A DNA stretch of 64,000 nucleotides from Flavipsychrobacter stenotrophus. Its GTDB lineage: Bacteria > Bacteroidota > Bacteroidia > Chitinophagales > Chitinophagaceae. The stretch is taken from contig NZ_PPSL01000003.1 of the NCBI RefSeq assembly GCF_002954265.1, forward strand, positions 990,558-1,054,557, in the 5' to 3' direction. Shown here in pieces: positions 1-9,437 of this stretch. Numbering within the stretch: position 1 is the stretch's first letter; each line of letters opens with the position of its first letter. A model generated the notes under the pieces. The model was not told where the DNA came from. It searched no databases and saw only the letters and a list, made by a program, of their open reading frames with translations. The position numbers were made by a program, and so were the translations under genes.

Positions 1-1
1 A

Positions 2-1015
2 GCAGCCCCCTACAAGAGTATTACTATTGTTTATGGATTGCTTGACAAGGGCGATACGGCTCATTATATTCGTATACAAAAAGCATTTTTAGATGACTCT
101 AAGAGTGCGCTTGCTATGGCGAAGGAGTCAGATTCGAGCTTTTTCAATAACATCAATGTAAAGATCAAAAGGATCAGTATGTCGGGCAATTTGCTTGATA
201 CAATTCACCTGAACCGCGTGGATCTTACCACAGAGGGCTATCCTAAGGAAGCAGGTACATTTTTCAACAGTCCTAACTATGCTTATAAGTTTAAGGGGAC
301 ACTCAACCCCAACTATATATACCGTATAGTAGTTACTAATGCTGCCACCGGTGAGGTAGATTCGGCAGAAGCTCCAATTATTGACAATACCGCTTCAATG
401 TCTTCTTTTTATATTTATTATTTAGACGACAACTCAACGACCTATACCTTTGATTTTGCAGTAAATACTATATATCAAAAAATAGAAATTATAAGCAAGT
501 ACTCTGCGCCAAGCAATTTTAATTTCAATGGATATACAACTCCGGCATCCGTTGCGCAAGCATTTATAAGGTTTCATTGGGTCGATTCGAATACCGTGAC
601 CGGATTGATTGCACAAAGATCTTACGACTATAATCTTGGTTATAAGCCTTTAGATCCGAATACATTTTTTACCTACCAGATAAGAAATTCGGACATGTAT
701 AATGCCATTAATACAGCTATGGTGAGAGCCCCTGAAAATACCGTGCGATTAATGGACAGATGTGAATTGATCATGTACCTGGGTACACAAGATTTTTATG
801 ATTACGTGAAGGTGGAAGAATTACAGGGCACGGGCCTTACGGGTAATGAGATACAGCCCACCTATACCAATGTAAAGGGTGCAAATGTATTAGGCTTGTA
901 TACATCTCGTTGTATGCGCAAAGGATATGTGACAATAGGTGGGGGAACGATAGAAATGCTAAAGACCCTTGATATAGTTGCGGCCCAAAGAATTGTTGGG
1001 ACAGTATACCATTGA
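2..1015 (+). CDS. Secreted/lipoprotein-like hypothetical protein, 5' end cut by window edge
   Basis: The reading frame is open from the first bases of the window (AAPYKSITIVYGLLDKGD...), so the apparent TTG start at 38 is inside the gene and the true N-terminus lies outside. About 338 residues are visible. The sequence is rich in Ser/Thr/Asn/Tyr with alternating hydrophobic strands and no membrane segment in the visible part, which fits an extracytoplasmic beta-rich protein. The pattern of 'vyglLdkgDtahYIRIqKaFl' followed by a sandwich-like region resembles the many DUF4249-like lipoproteins of Bacteroidota, but I cannot confirm that family. A strong hairpin terminator follows 33 bases after the stop, so the gene ends its transcript here. 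The function is unknown. Confidence 0.75.
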   Translation, partial: AAPYKSITIVYGLLDKGDTAHYIRIQKAFLDDSKSALAMAKESDSSFFNNINVKIKRISMSGNLLDTIHLNRVDLTTEGYPKEAGTFFNSPNYAYKFKGTLNPNYIYRIVVTNAATGEVDSAEAPIIDNTASMSSFYIYYLDDNSTTYTFDFAVNTIYQKIEIISKYSAPSNFNFNGYTTPASVAQAFIRFHWVDSNTVTGLIAQRSYDYNLGYKPLDPNTFFTYQIRNSDMYNAINTAMVRAPENTVRLMDRCELIMYLGTQDFYDYVKVEELQGTGLTGNEIQPTYTNVKGANVLGLYTSRCMRKGYVTIGGGTIEMLKTLDIVAAQRIVGTVYH

Positions 1016-1048
1016 TAGCTATTTGATATAATATTGGAATGGTTTTTT

Positions 1049-1080
1049 GTATGGTGCCTATGGGCACCATACTTTTTTTT
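1049..1080 (+). terminator. Rho-independent terminator
   Basis: Perfect 10-bp stem (GTATGGTGCC at 1049-1058 pairing with 1063-1072), 4-base loop, then eight T residues. It ends the transcript of the first gene and insulates dnaK. Confidence 0.9.
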
Positions 1081-1275
1081 GCCCGGTAACAGGTACAAGG
1101 AAAACGTTAGACAAACCGATTTTATGACTAAATGAATGTTGGCAGAGCGGTTTATGTGTTGATTCTGTCACTGTTTCTGCCATAATTACAGTGAAAGTTG
1201 TATGGCATATAGATTGCTAATAGAAAGGAAGAACATAAAGAAACAAACAATAAATAATAACAATAAGAACTGATT

Positions 1276-3165
1276 ATGGGAAAAATTATCGGAATAGACT
1301 TAGGAACCACTAACTCGTGCGTATCTGTAATGGAAGGCAATGAGCCAGTGGTAATTGCAAACGACGAAGGTCGTCGTACCACGCCATCGGTAGTGGCGTT
1401 TTTGAAAAATGGCGAGCGTAAAGTAGGAGATCCTGCAAAGCGCCAGGCTATCACTAACCCAATCAACACAGTACAGTCCATCAAGCGTTTTATGGGCCGT
1501 CGTTTTGATGAGGTTACTAACGAAATGTCACACTTTACTTACAAGCTGGTAAAGGGCGATAACAATACTCCACGTGTGGATATTGACGGTCGTATGTACA
1601 CTCCGCAGGAAGTATCAGCAATGATCCTTCAGAAAATGAAGAAGACTGCAGAAGATTTCCTGGGTCAGGAAGTTACAGAAGCGGTTATTACCGTTCCTGC
1701 ATACTTTAACGATGCACAGCGCCAGGCTACTAAAGAAGCCGGTGAGATCGCTGGTCTTACAGTAAAGCGTATCATTAACGAACCTACTGCAGCAGCATTG
1801 GCTTATGGCCTTGACAAGCAGCACAAAGACAGCAAGATAGCTGTATTTGACCTTGGTGGTGGTACATTCGATGTATCAGTACTTGAATTGGGTGATGGCA
1901 TCTTCGAAGTAAAATCAACTAACGGTGATACACACCTGGGTGGTGATGACTTTGATAAGGTGATCATGGACTGGTTGGCAGACGACTTCAAGAAAGAAGA
2001 AGCTATCGACCTGCGTAAAGATCCTATGGCTTGGCAGAGGCTGAAAGAAGCTTCAGAAAAAGCTAAGGTTGAATTGTCATCTTCTCAGGAGTCAGAAATC
2101 AATCTTCCTTATATTACTGCAGTGGATGGCGCACCTAAGCACCTTGTACGTAAGTTGTCAAGAGCTAAGTTCGAGCAACTTTCTGATGCATTGGTTGAGC
2201 GTACACTGGAGCCATGCCGCAAAGCATTGAAAGATGCAGGTATGACTACAAGCGACATCGACGAAGTTATATTGGTAGGTGGTTCTACACGTATCCCTAA
2301 AGTACAGGAAGTAGTTGAGAAGTTCTTTGGCAAGAAGCCACACAAGGGTGTTAACCCGGATGAAGTTGTAGCAATTGGTGCTGCAATTCAGGGTGGTGTA
2401 TTGACAGGAGAAGTAAAGGATGTGTTGTTGCTTGACGTAACTCCACTTTCTTTGGGTATCGAAACAATGGGAGGTGTAATGACCCGTTTGATCGAATCTA
2501 ACACTACTATCCCTACTAAGAAGAGCGAAGTATTCTCTACTGCAAGCGATAGCCAGCCAAGTGTTGAAATCAACGTATTGCAGGGTGAGCGCCCAATGGC
2601 AACAGACAACAAAAACCTTGGTCGTTTCATACTCGATGGTATACCACCTGCACCACGTGGAGTTCCACAGGTTGAAGTTGTGTTTGACATTGATGCTAAC
2701 GGTATATTGCACGTAACTGCAAGAGACAAGGGCACCGGCAAACAGCAGAACATCCGTATTGAAGCGGGTAGCGGCTTGAGCAAGGAAGAAATAGAAAAAA
2801 TGAAGAATGAAGCTAAGGCTAACGAAGAAGCGGACAAGATAGTTCGTGAGCGCGTTGAAAAGCTGAATAAGGCAGATAACCTGTTGTTCACTACTGAAAA
2901 GCAGTTGAAGGAATATGGTGACAAGATCCCTGCTGAAAAGAAATCAGTGATTGAAGCTGCTGCTGAAAAGCTGAAGGCTGCACATGCTGCACAGGACATA
3001 GCTGGTATTGATACTGCAGAAGCAGAATTGAATGCTGCATGGATGGCTGCAAGTGAAGAAATGTACAAGGGCACACAGGGTGCACCGGAAGGTGCTGCAC
3101 AGGGACAACCTGCAGGTCATGAAGATGGCGGCGTATCTGATGCTGAGTACGAAGAAGTAAAGTAA
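1276..3165 (+). CDS. dnaK: Molecular chaperone DnaK (Hsp70)
   Basis: ATP-dependent Hsp70 chaperone that folds and protects cytoplasmic proteins with DnaJ and GrpE. The 629-residue length is normal. The N-terminal nucleotide-binding domain (about 1-385) carries [12 protein letters not shown] at the start, the phosphate-binding [11 protein letters not shown] near residue 195 and [11 protein letters not shown] near 338. The substrate-binding domain follows, then a helical lid and a Gly/Gln-rich tail ending AEYEEVK. The ATG at 1276 is preceded by an A-rich stretch typical of Bacteroidota starts. dnaJ and grpE are not beside it. I saw no CIRCE operator in the 195-base leader. Flanking terminators make it monocistronic. 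Codon use looks like that of a highly expressed gene. Confidence 0.98.
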   Translation: MGKIIGIDLGTTNSCVSVMEGNEPVVIANDEGRRTTPSVVAFLKNGERKVGDPAKRQAITNPINTVQSIKRFMGRRFDEVTNEMSHFTYKLVKGDNNTPRVDIDGRMYTPQEVSAMILQKMKKTAEDFLGQEVTEAVITVPAYFNDAQRQATKEAGEIAGLTVKRIINEPTAAALAYGLDKQHKDSKIAVFDLGGGTFDVSVLELGDGIFEVKSTNGDTHLGGDDFDKVIMDWLADDFKKEEAIDLRKDPMAWQRLKEASEKAKVELSSSQESEINLPYITAVDGAPKHLVRKLSRAKFEQLSDALVERTLEPCRKALKDAGMTTSDIDEVILVGGSTRIPKVQEVVEKFFGKKPHKGVNPDEVVAIGAAIQGGVLTGEVKDVLLLDVTPLSLGIETMGGVMTRLIESNTTIPTKKSEVFSTASDSQPSVEINVLQGERPMATDNKNLGRFILDGIPPAPRGVPQVEVVFDIDANGILHVTARDKGTGKQQNIRIEAGSGLSKEEIEKMKNEAKANEEADKIVRERVEKLNKADNLLFTTEKQLKEYGDKIPAEKKSVIEAAAEKLKAAHAAQDIAGIDTAEAELNAAWMAASEEMYKGTQGAPEGAAQGQPAGHEDGGVSDAEYEEVK

Positions 3166-3202
3166 GTTAACCTGTAGAAAGGTTAACTAGTTAATAAGTT
3201 TG

Positions 3203-3236
3203 AAAGGGCCACCGTTATCGGTGGCCCTTTTCAATT
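3203..3236 (+). terminator. dnaK terminator
   Basis: 12-bp perfect stem (AAAGGGCCACCG, 3203-3214, with 3219-3230), 4-base loop and a T-rich tail, 38 bases after the dnaK stop codon. Confidence 0.9.
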
Positions 3237-3244
3237 TTCATCCT

Positions 3245-3252
3245 TAAATTTG
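3245..3252 (+). promoter_or_regulatory. Bacteroidota -7 box upstream of the Uma2-family gene
   Basis: TAAATTTG is an exact match to the TAnnTTTG consensus, 15 bases before the ATG at 3268. No convincing -33 TTTG is visible at the usual spacing. Confidence 0.45.
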
Positions 3253-3267
3253 TAAAAATGTTACTTT

Positions 3268-3849
3268 ATGCAACTGGCGGATCTTGATCTCAATAAACTA
3301 TACACTTACGCAGATTACTACAAATGGAAGTTTGACGAAAGAGTGGAGCTAATTAAGGGAGTTGTATTTAAGATGAGTCCTGCACCATCATCTACGCATC
3401 AGCGTCTTGCATCCCGTTTGCATATAGCCATTGGTAATTATCTATCCGGTAAAACGTGCGAGGTGTTTTTTGCCCCCTTTGACGTGAGGTTGCCAAGGAA
3501 AACAAGTAAAGATGAGGACATCATTACTGTGCTGCAGCCAGATCTTTGTGTGATCTGTGATCCTTCAAAAATTGAAGAGAGAGGTTGTTTGGGTGCGCCT
3601 GATCTGGTTGTTGAGGTACTTTCACCGGGCAACAATAAGAAGGAGATCAGGAATAAGTTTGATGTTTATGAGGAGGCGGGAGTAAAAGAGTATTGGATCG
3701 TTGACCCTGTTTATCATACAGTACAAATAAACAAGCTGGAGGACGGAAAATACGTTCCAAAGCGCGCATTAGCTGTTGGTGATATTGCAACGACTGAAAT
3801 TATGCCGGGATTTTCTCTGGATATTGAAGAGTTGTTTAAAGGATTGTAA
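3268..3849 (+). CDS. Uma2 family (DUF820) PD-(D/E)XK-fold protein
   Basis: 193 residues, the full usual length of the Uma2/DUF820 family, restriction-endonuclease-fold proteins whose cellular role is not established. Family hallmarks seen: N-terminal YTYADYYKWKFDERVELIKGVV, the SPAPSSTHQRL segment, and the core LQPDLCVICDPSKI, APDLVVEVLSPGN and GVKEYWIVDP, which supply the likely D/E-x-E metal-binding carboxylates. It stands alone between terminators with its own -7 box. The family is abundant in cyanobacteria and some Bacteroidota, often as solitary genes spread by transfer. Nuclease activity is inferred from the fold only. Confidence 0.9.
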   Translation: MQLADLDLNKLYTYADYYKWKFDERVELIKGVVFKMSPAPSSTHQRLASRLHIAIGNYLSGKTCEVFFAPFDVRLPRKTSKDEDIITVLQPDLCVICDPSKIEERGCLGAPDLVVEVLSPGNNKKEIRNKFDVYEEAGVKEYWIVDPVYHTVQINKLEDGKYVPKRALAVGDIATTEIMPGFSLDIEELFKGL

Positions 3850-3873
3850 GTATACAGTACTAGTAACGGTTAT

Positions 3874-3915
3874 AAACAACGAGGGTGTGTCTGATCAGAC
3901 ACACCCTCGTTGTTT
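3874..3915. terminator. Bidirectional terminator, 42-base perfect palindrome
   Basis: AAACAACGAGGGTGTGTCTG and its exact complement meet at TGATCA. A-rich on one side and T-rich on the other, it lies between two convergent genes and can terminate both. Confidence 0.9.
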
Positions 3916-3927
3916 ATGGGGGAAATT

Positions 3928-5583
3928 TTATTGCTTAATAAACGAGATTGAAGTTTGTGTTTGCTTGTTGGTATACTTCAGATAGTATACCCCAGCCGGC
4001 AAATTATTTACATCAAATGTATTGATAGCGTTAAGATCGCGACCGTGCATTACCAGTTGGCCCATTGTGTTGTAAATACTTACTGTTGCCGCACCATCGA
4101 TAGTGCCCGATAAGTGCACAGTTATTTTGTCGTGACCAGGATTAGGAAATACGCTGATAGCATTGTCAATAGTCGGTGTATTTACGGAGACAGGTGCTAT
4201 TGGGTTGAGGAACAAGTTCCATGCGGTGTCAGCCAGGTTATGAATGCCCGTCAGACTAAAGCCTGCATCTCCGCATGCGTTCAGCCCTTCGGGTGTAGAT
4301 ATCAGGCCCATTACTACTTTTTGAACGGCACCGGGAGAAAGAGTAAAATCGTTACTGGTAATTACAAAGCGTCGGTCGCCTGCAGTGTTTGTAGAGCTAC
4401 ATTCAGACCACTGTGTATTTACTGTTGGGTCGCCGGGGAACACGTAATCCGTTAGCGGGCCCGAACCATAACCAACAGTAGGAAGACCTGTTGTAGTAAA
4501 GTCATTCGAGAAATGAACTCCTGTTTTTATTTTAGAGCGGAGGTAGTTGTTGTATTCGGTATCAATGCCCGGGTTACCTACCGGCGAAAGGGTATCGTTG
4601 TTGAAGTAGGCAAAGCTACCGGCCGGTACATACGCGGGATATGCATCCCCCGGCAGAACGATCATGGTGACACCTGCTACCGGCATATTAGCACCGTATA
4701 CTCCGTCTATTGCTGCACCATTGTACGTATAGCCCATTCGGTGGGCAGAATCGAATCCAATATAATCATCAGAATATGTGCCCAGGTCCATATCGGCAAA
4801 CTGACCTATCCTGAAGTTAGTGTAGGTGTTGGGCGATTTGTTGATGATAGAGTATTCGTAAAGAATGATATTGTCTACCAGCGTTCCTCTTTTATATGCA
4901 TAAGCCATAGTATGTATCTCTACACCAAGTGGCTTGCCTTTAGATTCAGTATGCGTTGGGCCATTATCGCTGAATACCCACCAAAGCGCCTGGTCGCCAT
5001 TTATTTTGGGGTATTCACCTTGCAAGGGTTCATATATACCATTGCTGTTAAGGTCTACGAATGGGGCCATGTCTTGTGTAATGGTCAATGATGCGCCGGC
5101 GTTACCCTGCGCATAAGTATTGCCTTTACCCGGCCATCTGAGGATAGAAGGTGAAGTATTGAGAACTGTGTGTGTGGATAAACCAATGAATGTGTCTATA
5201 GTTGTTCTGTTGATCTTCCAGATCTTAGCCCAATCTGTTGATGTGGCATAAGTAAGTGTATCACTTGCATCGAGCGGGCCGGGCCAGTAATCATTGCCGT
5301 TCTGACGATACATCTGTGAGGAAATGTGTAACTGCGATCCTGCATCATAGCCCGACATCCATAGTGCGCCCGCAAAGCTGATATTTTTGGTAGATGTAGC
5401 AGGATAAAAGCACTGTGATGCCTGAGAAACAGGATCCCACCACATATCGCCATGTACCAATACTGAGGCTTTGATATTGTTGATGTTGACAAAGTCCATT
5501 GTGGAAAATGGTGTCTGAGCATCGGCCTGATAGGACATTACCCCGAGAGATAATGCTGCTGTTAATTGTAGTAGTCTCTTCAT
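3928..5583 (-). CDS. T9SS type A sorting domain-containing secreted protein
   Basis: 551 residues. The N-terminal signal peptide ends ...SYQADA followed by QTPFS, a signal peptidase I site with Gln at +1. The central body (about 30-460) is rich in Asn, Gly, Tyr and Thr and contains segments such as DLNSNGIYEPLQGEYP that resemble calcium-binding or dockerin-like loops. The C-terminal 75 residues form a canonical type A sorting domain: ISVFPNPGHDKITVHL, YNTMGQLVMHG, LPAGVYYLKYTN and the closing basic/aromatic stretch. It should cross the inner membrane by Sec and the outer membrane by the type IX system, ending on the surface or outside. Substrate and function are unknown. It is monocistronic and shares a bidirectional terminator with the convergent Uma2-family gene. 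Confidence 0.92.
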   Translation of the reverse strand: MKRLLQLTAALSLGVMSYQADAQTPFSTMDFVNINNIKASVLVHGDMWWDPVSQASQCFYPATSTKNISFAGALWMSGYDAGSQLHISSQMYRQNGNDYWPGPLDASDTLTYATSTDWAKIWKINRTTIDTFIGLSTHTVLNTSPSILRWPGKGNTYAQGNAGASLTITQDMAPFVDLNSNGIYEPLQGEYPKINGDQALWWVFSDNGPTHTESKGKPLGVEIHTMAYAYKRGTLVDNIILYEYSIINKSPNTYTNFRIGQFADMDLGTYSDDYIGFDSAHRMGYTYNGAAIDGVYGANMPVAGVTMIVLPGDAYPAYVPAGSFAYFNNDTLSPVGNPGIDTEYNNYLRSKIKTGVHFSNDFTTTGLPTVGYGSGPLTDYVFPGDPTVNTQWSECSSTNTAGDRRFVITSNDFTLSPGAVQKVVMGLISTPEGLNACGDAGFSLTGIHNLADTAWNLFLNPIAPVSVNTPTIDNAISVFPNPGHDKITVHLSGTIDGAATVSIYNTMGQLVMHGRDLNAINTFDVNNLPAGVYYLKYTNKQTQTSISFIKQ

Positions 5584-5833
5584 TTAATCTACTTTTAAGA
5601 ATATAAATATATATTGCTGAAATTAATGATTTTAATTGTTAGTTATACAATATAGTGCTTTTTTATTAAATTCATGACTAGTAGATACACAAAGAGTAAC
5701 CGGAAGGTGGGGCTGAGGAAAATGAAGAAGATAAATAGCATGCGCAGCGGCCTATAAACTTGTGTGAAATGTATGTTTATTATTATAATGATAATTTGAT
5801 ACAAAATACCTCGAAAACTAATGTTGGTAGGAT

Positions 5834-5841
5834 TATATTTG
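5834..5841 (+). promoter_or_regulatory. Putative -7 box of the pyruvate carboxylase gene
   Basis: TATATTTG matches TAnnTTTG exactly and lies 31 bases before the ATG at 5873. The -33 element is not clear. The 289-base gap upstream otherwise shows nothing recognisable. Confidence 0.45.
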
Positions 5842-5872
5842 TTGTATTATTCCACGCCACTCAAGAAACAAT

Positions 5873-8800
5873 ATGACCATAAAGAAATTACTGATTGCCA
5901 ACAGAGGAGAAATTGCCATTCGTATTTCGCGTGCAGCTACAGAGTTGCATATACCTACGGTGGCCATTTTTACTTATGAAGATAGATATTCATTACATAG
6001 GTATAAAGCCGATGAGGCTTACCAGGTAGGTGCGGACACTGATCCGTTAAAGCCATACCTGGATATGGATGAGATCATACAGGTGGCGCTTGATTGCGGG
6101 GCAAACGCAATACATCCGGGTTATGGCTTTTTGTCTGAGAATGCAACTTTTGCCCGCAAATGCGGCGAAAAGGGTATCATCTTTATCGGTCCGCGCCCAG
6201 AGGCAATGGCGGCGCTTGGCGATAAGGTTACTGCAAAAGAAGTAGCTAAAAAGGCAGGTATACCACTTATAGAAAGTAATGTAGGCGAGCTGAACGATAT
6301 AGAGACGGCACTCAGCGAAGCAAACCGTATAGGTTACCCGCTAATGCTGAAGGCAGCATCGGGCGGTGGTGGACGTGGCATGCGTGTAGTACGCAGCGAT
6401 GAAGATCTGAATAAATCGTTCCCGGAAGCGCGTAGTGAAGCGAAGAATGCATTTGGTGATGATACTGTATTTCTTGAAAAATTTGTAGAACGCCCTAAAC
6501 ATATAGAGATACAGATAGCGGCTGATAGCTTTGGTAATATTGTCCATCTTTATGAGCGCGACTGCTCTGTGCAGCGCAGATTCCAAAAAGTGGTGGAAAT
6601 GGCGCCATCGGCTACATTGAGCCAGGGTGCGCTTGACAAACTATACACTTATGCAGTGAATATTGCAAAGGCAGTAAACTATAACAATCTTGGTACCGTA
6701 GAATTTCTGGTAGATAGCAATGAAAATATCTACTTTATTGAAGTTAATCCGCGTATACAGGTGGAACATACTGTTACCGAAATGATTACCGGTGTTGACC
6801 TCATAAAGACGCAGATCTTTATCGCGTCGGGCCACAAACTATCTGATCCTGAGATAGGATTGGGCGACCAGAATAAGATACCTAAGATCGGTTTTGCCAT
6901 ACAGTGCCGTATTACAACTGAAGATCCAACCAATGACTTTAAGCCTGATTACGGGACATTGGTTACCTATCGTAATGCAACCGGTTTTGGTGTAAGGCTT
7001 GATGAGGGCAGCACCTATCCGGGTATGAAGATCAGTCCGTTCTTCGACTCTATGCTGGTGAAGGTGAGTACCTCCGGTAACACACTGAGAGATGCTACTT
7101 TAAAGATGCATAGAGCGCTGCGCGAATTCCGTATACGCGGTGTGAAGAACAATATTCCGTTTCTTGAAAATCTGATCACCAACGAAGGATTCATCTCGGG
7201 TAATGCAACGGTGAATTTCATACAGGAGCATCCGGAATTATTCAACATATCTGAGCGCCAGGATAGGGGTACCAGAATGTTGGGCTACCTGGCAGATGTG
7301 ACAGTAAATGGTAACCCAGACGTAAAAGTAAAGGACGCTAACAAAGTATTTGAGAAGCCGATATTACCACCCGTTGATACCCATCAACCGTATCAAAAAG
7401 GTACCAAAGACCTGTTGACCGAACTTGGTCCGGATAAATTCAGCGAGTGGCTGAAGAACGAAAAGAAGATACATTATACCGATACTACCATGCGCGATGC
7501 GCACCAGAGCTTGCTGGCTACGCGTATGCGTAGCTGGGATATGCTTAAGGTGGCAAAGAGCTTTGCTATTGCATTCCCACAAACATTCAGTCTGGAGGTA
7601 TGGGGAGGTGCTACTTTTGATGTGTGCATGCGCTTCCTGAATGAGGACCCATGGAAGAGACTGGAGGCAATACGTGCTGCTGCACCCAACATACTGTTGC
7701 AGATGCTTATACGCGGTTGTAATGGTGTCGGTTATGCAGCATATCCCGATAATCTGATAGAGAAATTTGTAGAAAAATCGTGGGAGAAGGGTGTAGATAT
7801 TTTCCGCATATTTGATTCGCTTAACTGGATGCCGAATATAGCGCCATGCATAGAAATGGTACGTAAGCGTACAGGTGGATTGGCCGAAGGATCATTGTGT
7901 TATACAGGTGATATAATGGATCCTAAACGGACTAAATATACACTGGAATATTACCTGCGACTGGCTAAGGATCTGGAAAATGCGGGTGCGCATATACTGG
8001 CCATCAAAGACATGTCTGGCCTGTTGAAACCGTATGCTGCAAAGGAACTCATTGAAGGATTGAAAGATACTGTGAAGCTGCCCATACACCTGCATACGCA
8101 TGATACATCGGCACTGCAACCTGCTACTTACCTGATGGCGGTAGAAGCTGGTGTAAACGTGATTGATTGCGCATTAGGTTCATTGTCGGGTCTGACATCG
8201 CAGCCTAATTTCAACTCTATTGTGGAGATGATGCGATTCCATGAGCGTGAGAATCCGTATGATGTTAAACTGCTCAACCAATTCAGTACGTATTGGGAAG
8301 CAGTACGCGGATACTATTATCCGTTTGAAAGCGGGCTGATGGCGAGCACTGCGGAGGTATTCCATCATGAGATACCAGGTGGCCAGTATAGTAACCTGAA
8401 ACCGCAGGCAATAGCACTGGGTTTGGGCGATAAATTTGAGCAGATCAAAGATATGTATGCTACTGTCAATGACATGTTTGGAGACATAGTGAAGGTAACG
8501 CCGAGCTCAAAGGTAGTTGGCGATATGGCACAGTTCATGGTGGCTAACGGATTGAGTAAAGAAGATGTGATGGAAAAGGGCGAGAATATATCATTCCCCG
8601 AATCTGTACAGCAGTTCTTTATGGGTGAAATAGGCCAGCCTGAAGGTGGATTCCCTAAGCAGTTGCAGGATATCATTCTTAAGAACAGAACCCCATTTAA
8701 TGACAGGCCTAACAAGCACTTACCGCCCATAGATTTTGATGTGGAGCTGGCTGCTTTCAAGGCCAAGTTTGGTGAAGATCTGAACCTGTGTGACTTCCTT

Positions 8801-9313
8801 TCTTACAAGTTCTATCCAAAGGTTTATGAGGATTACCTGAAGTTTGTACGCCTGTATGGAGATGTGTCTGTAGTTCCCACCAAATACTTCTTCTACGGTA
8901 TGAAAGAAGGGCAGGATACGACAATTGAGATAGCTAAGGGTAAGACGTTGTTGATCCGCTTGCTGAGCATAGGTAACATTGATGAAAAGGGCAACAGAAC
9001 TGTATTCTTTAAACTCAATGGCCAGACACGTAATATAGAAGTGCGTGACAGGGCTGTGAAAGTAGAGCACAAGGAAAACAAAAAGATAGATAAGGCCAAT
9101 GATAAACAGATCGGTGCTCCGCTTCAAGGAATGCTGAGTAAGTTATTGGTTAAGAAAGATGACGTGGTGAAGAAGAACCAGCAGCTATTTATCATTGAAG
9201 CGATGAAGATGGAAACCATTATCACCTCTCCTGTTGATGGAATGATAAAGCATATAGAACTTACCGGAGGAACGTTGGTAAATACCAATGATCTGGTGGT
9301 GGAGCTGGGGTAG
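5873..9313 (+). CDS. pyc: Pyruvate carboxylase, single-chain
   Basis: Carboxylates pyruvate to oxaloacetate with ATP and bicarbonate, replenishing the TCA cycle and feeding gluconeogenesis. The 1146 residues hold all domains in the usual order. Biotin carboxylase comes first (LIANRGEIAIRI near 7; ATP-grasp loop ASGGGGRGMRVV near 162; EVNPRIQVEHTVTE near 295). Next is the carboxyltransferase barrel with DTTMRDAHQSLLATRMRS near 543 and metal-binding HLHTHDT near 745. The tail is a biotinyl domain with EAMKMET, where Lys1112 would carry biotin. The length equals that of the classic alpha4 enzymes. The gene is alone on its transcript and a hairpin follows. Oxaloacetate made here connects with the malate:quinone oxidoreductase encoded at 23.4 kb. 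Confidence 0.97.
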   Translation: MTIKKLLIANRGEIAIRISRAATELHIPTVAIFTYEDRYSLHRYKADEAYQVGADTDPLKPYLDMDEIIQVALDCGANAIHPGYGFLSENATFARKCGEKGIIFIGPRPEAMAALGDKVTAKEVAKKAGIPLIESNVGELNDIETALSEANRIGYPLMLKAASGGGGRGMRVVRSDEDLNKSFPEARSEAKNAFGDDTVFLEKFVERPKHIEIQIAADSFGNIVHLYERDCSVQRRFQKVVEMAPSATLSQGALDKLYTYAVNIAKAVNYNNLGTVEFLVDSNENIYFIEVNPRIQVEHTVTEMITGVDLIKTQIFIASGHKLSDPEIGLGDQNKIPKIGFAIQCRITTEDPTNDFKPDYGTLVTYRNATGFGVRLDEGSTYPGMKISPFFDSMLVKVSTSGNTLRDATLKMHRALREFRIRGVKNNIPFLENLITNEGFISGNATVNFIQEHPELFNISERQDRGTRMLGYLADVTVNGNPDVKVKDANKVFEKPILPPVDTHQPYQKGTKDLLTELGPDKFSEWLKNEKKIHYTDTTMRDAHQSLLATRMRSWDMLKVAKSFAIAFPQTFSLEVWGGATFDVCMRFLNEDPWKRLEAIRAAAPNILLQMLIRGCNGVGYAAYPDNLIEKFVEKSWEKGVDIFRIFDSLNWMPNIAPCIEMVRKRTGGLAEGSLCYTGDIMDPKRTKYTLEYYLRLAKDLENAGAHILAIKDMSGLLKPYAAKELIEGLKDTVKLPIHLHTHDTSALQPATYLMAVEAGVNVIDCALGSLSGLTSQPNFNSIVEMMRFHERENPYDVKLLNQFSTYWEAVRGYYYPFESGLMASTAEVFHHEIPGGQYSNLKPQAIALGLGDKFEQIKDMYATVNDMFGDIVKVTPSSKVVGDMAQFMVANGLSKEDVMEKGENISFPESVQQFFMGEIGQPEGGFPKQLQDIILKNRTPFNDRPNKHLPPIDFDVELAAFKAKFGEDLNLCDFLSYKFYPKVYEDYLKFVRLYGDVSVVPTKYFFYGMKEGQDTTIEIAKGKTLLIRLLSIGNIDEKGNRTVFFKLNGQTRNIEVRDRAVKVEHKENKKIDKANDKQIGAPLQGMLSKLLVKKDDVVKKNQQLFIIEAMKMETIITSPVDGMIKHIELTGGTLVNTNDLVVELG

Positions 9314-9327
9314 AAAGCTTTAAAGCA

Positions 9328-9365
9328 TGTGAACAGCATATAGTTAAAACTATATGCTGTTTACA
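9328..9365 (+). terminator. Hairpin downstream of pyruvate carboxylase
   Basis: 12-bp stem AACAGCATATAG (9332-9343) with 9350-9361, extended by flanking TGT/ACA pairs. The T-run is weak, so it may be a terminator or an mRNA-stabilising hairpin. Confidence 0.6.
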
Positions 9366-9437
9366 TAGAAGTATGTACTAACACCCTGTTCCATTATTTA
9401 ATCAATTTCACTTACTTCTATTTTCCTAACTATCTAT

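Noticed and set aside
1169..1193. CACTGT-N13-ACAGTG inverted repeat upstream of dnaK as a heat-shock operator
   Set aside because: The arms are only six bases and do not match CIRCE (TTAGCACTC-N9-GAGTGCTAA); chance is likely.
2158..3074. Long antisense open frames (184 and 228 codons) across dnaK
   Set aside because: They mirror the codon bias of dnaK, overlap each other and have no domain or start signal.
4513..5091. 192-codon plus-strand frame inside the T9SS gene at 3928-5583
   Set aside because: It lies entirely antisense to a well-supported gene and has no recognisable motif.
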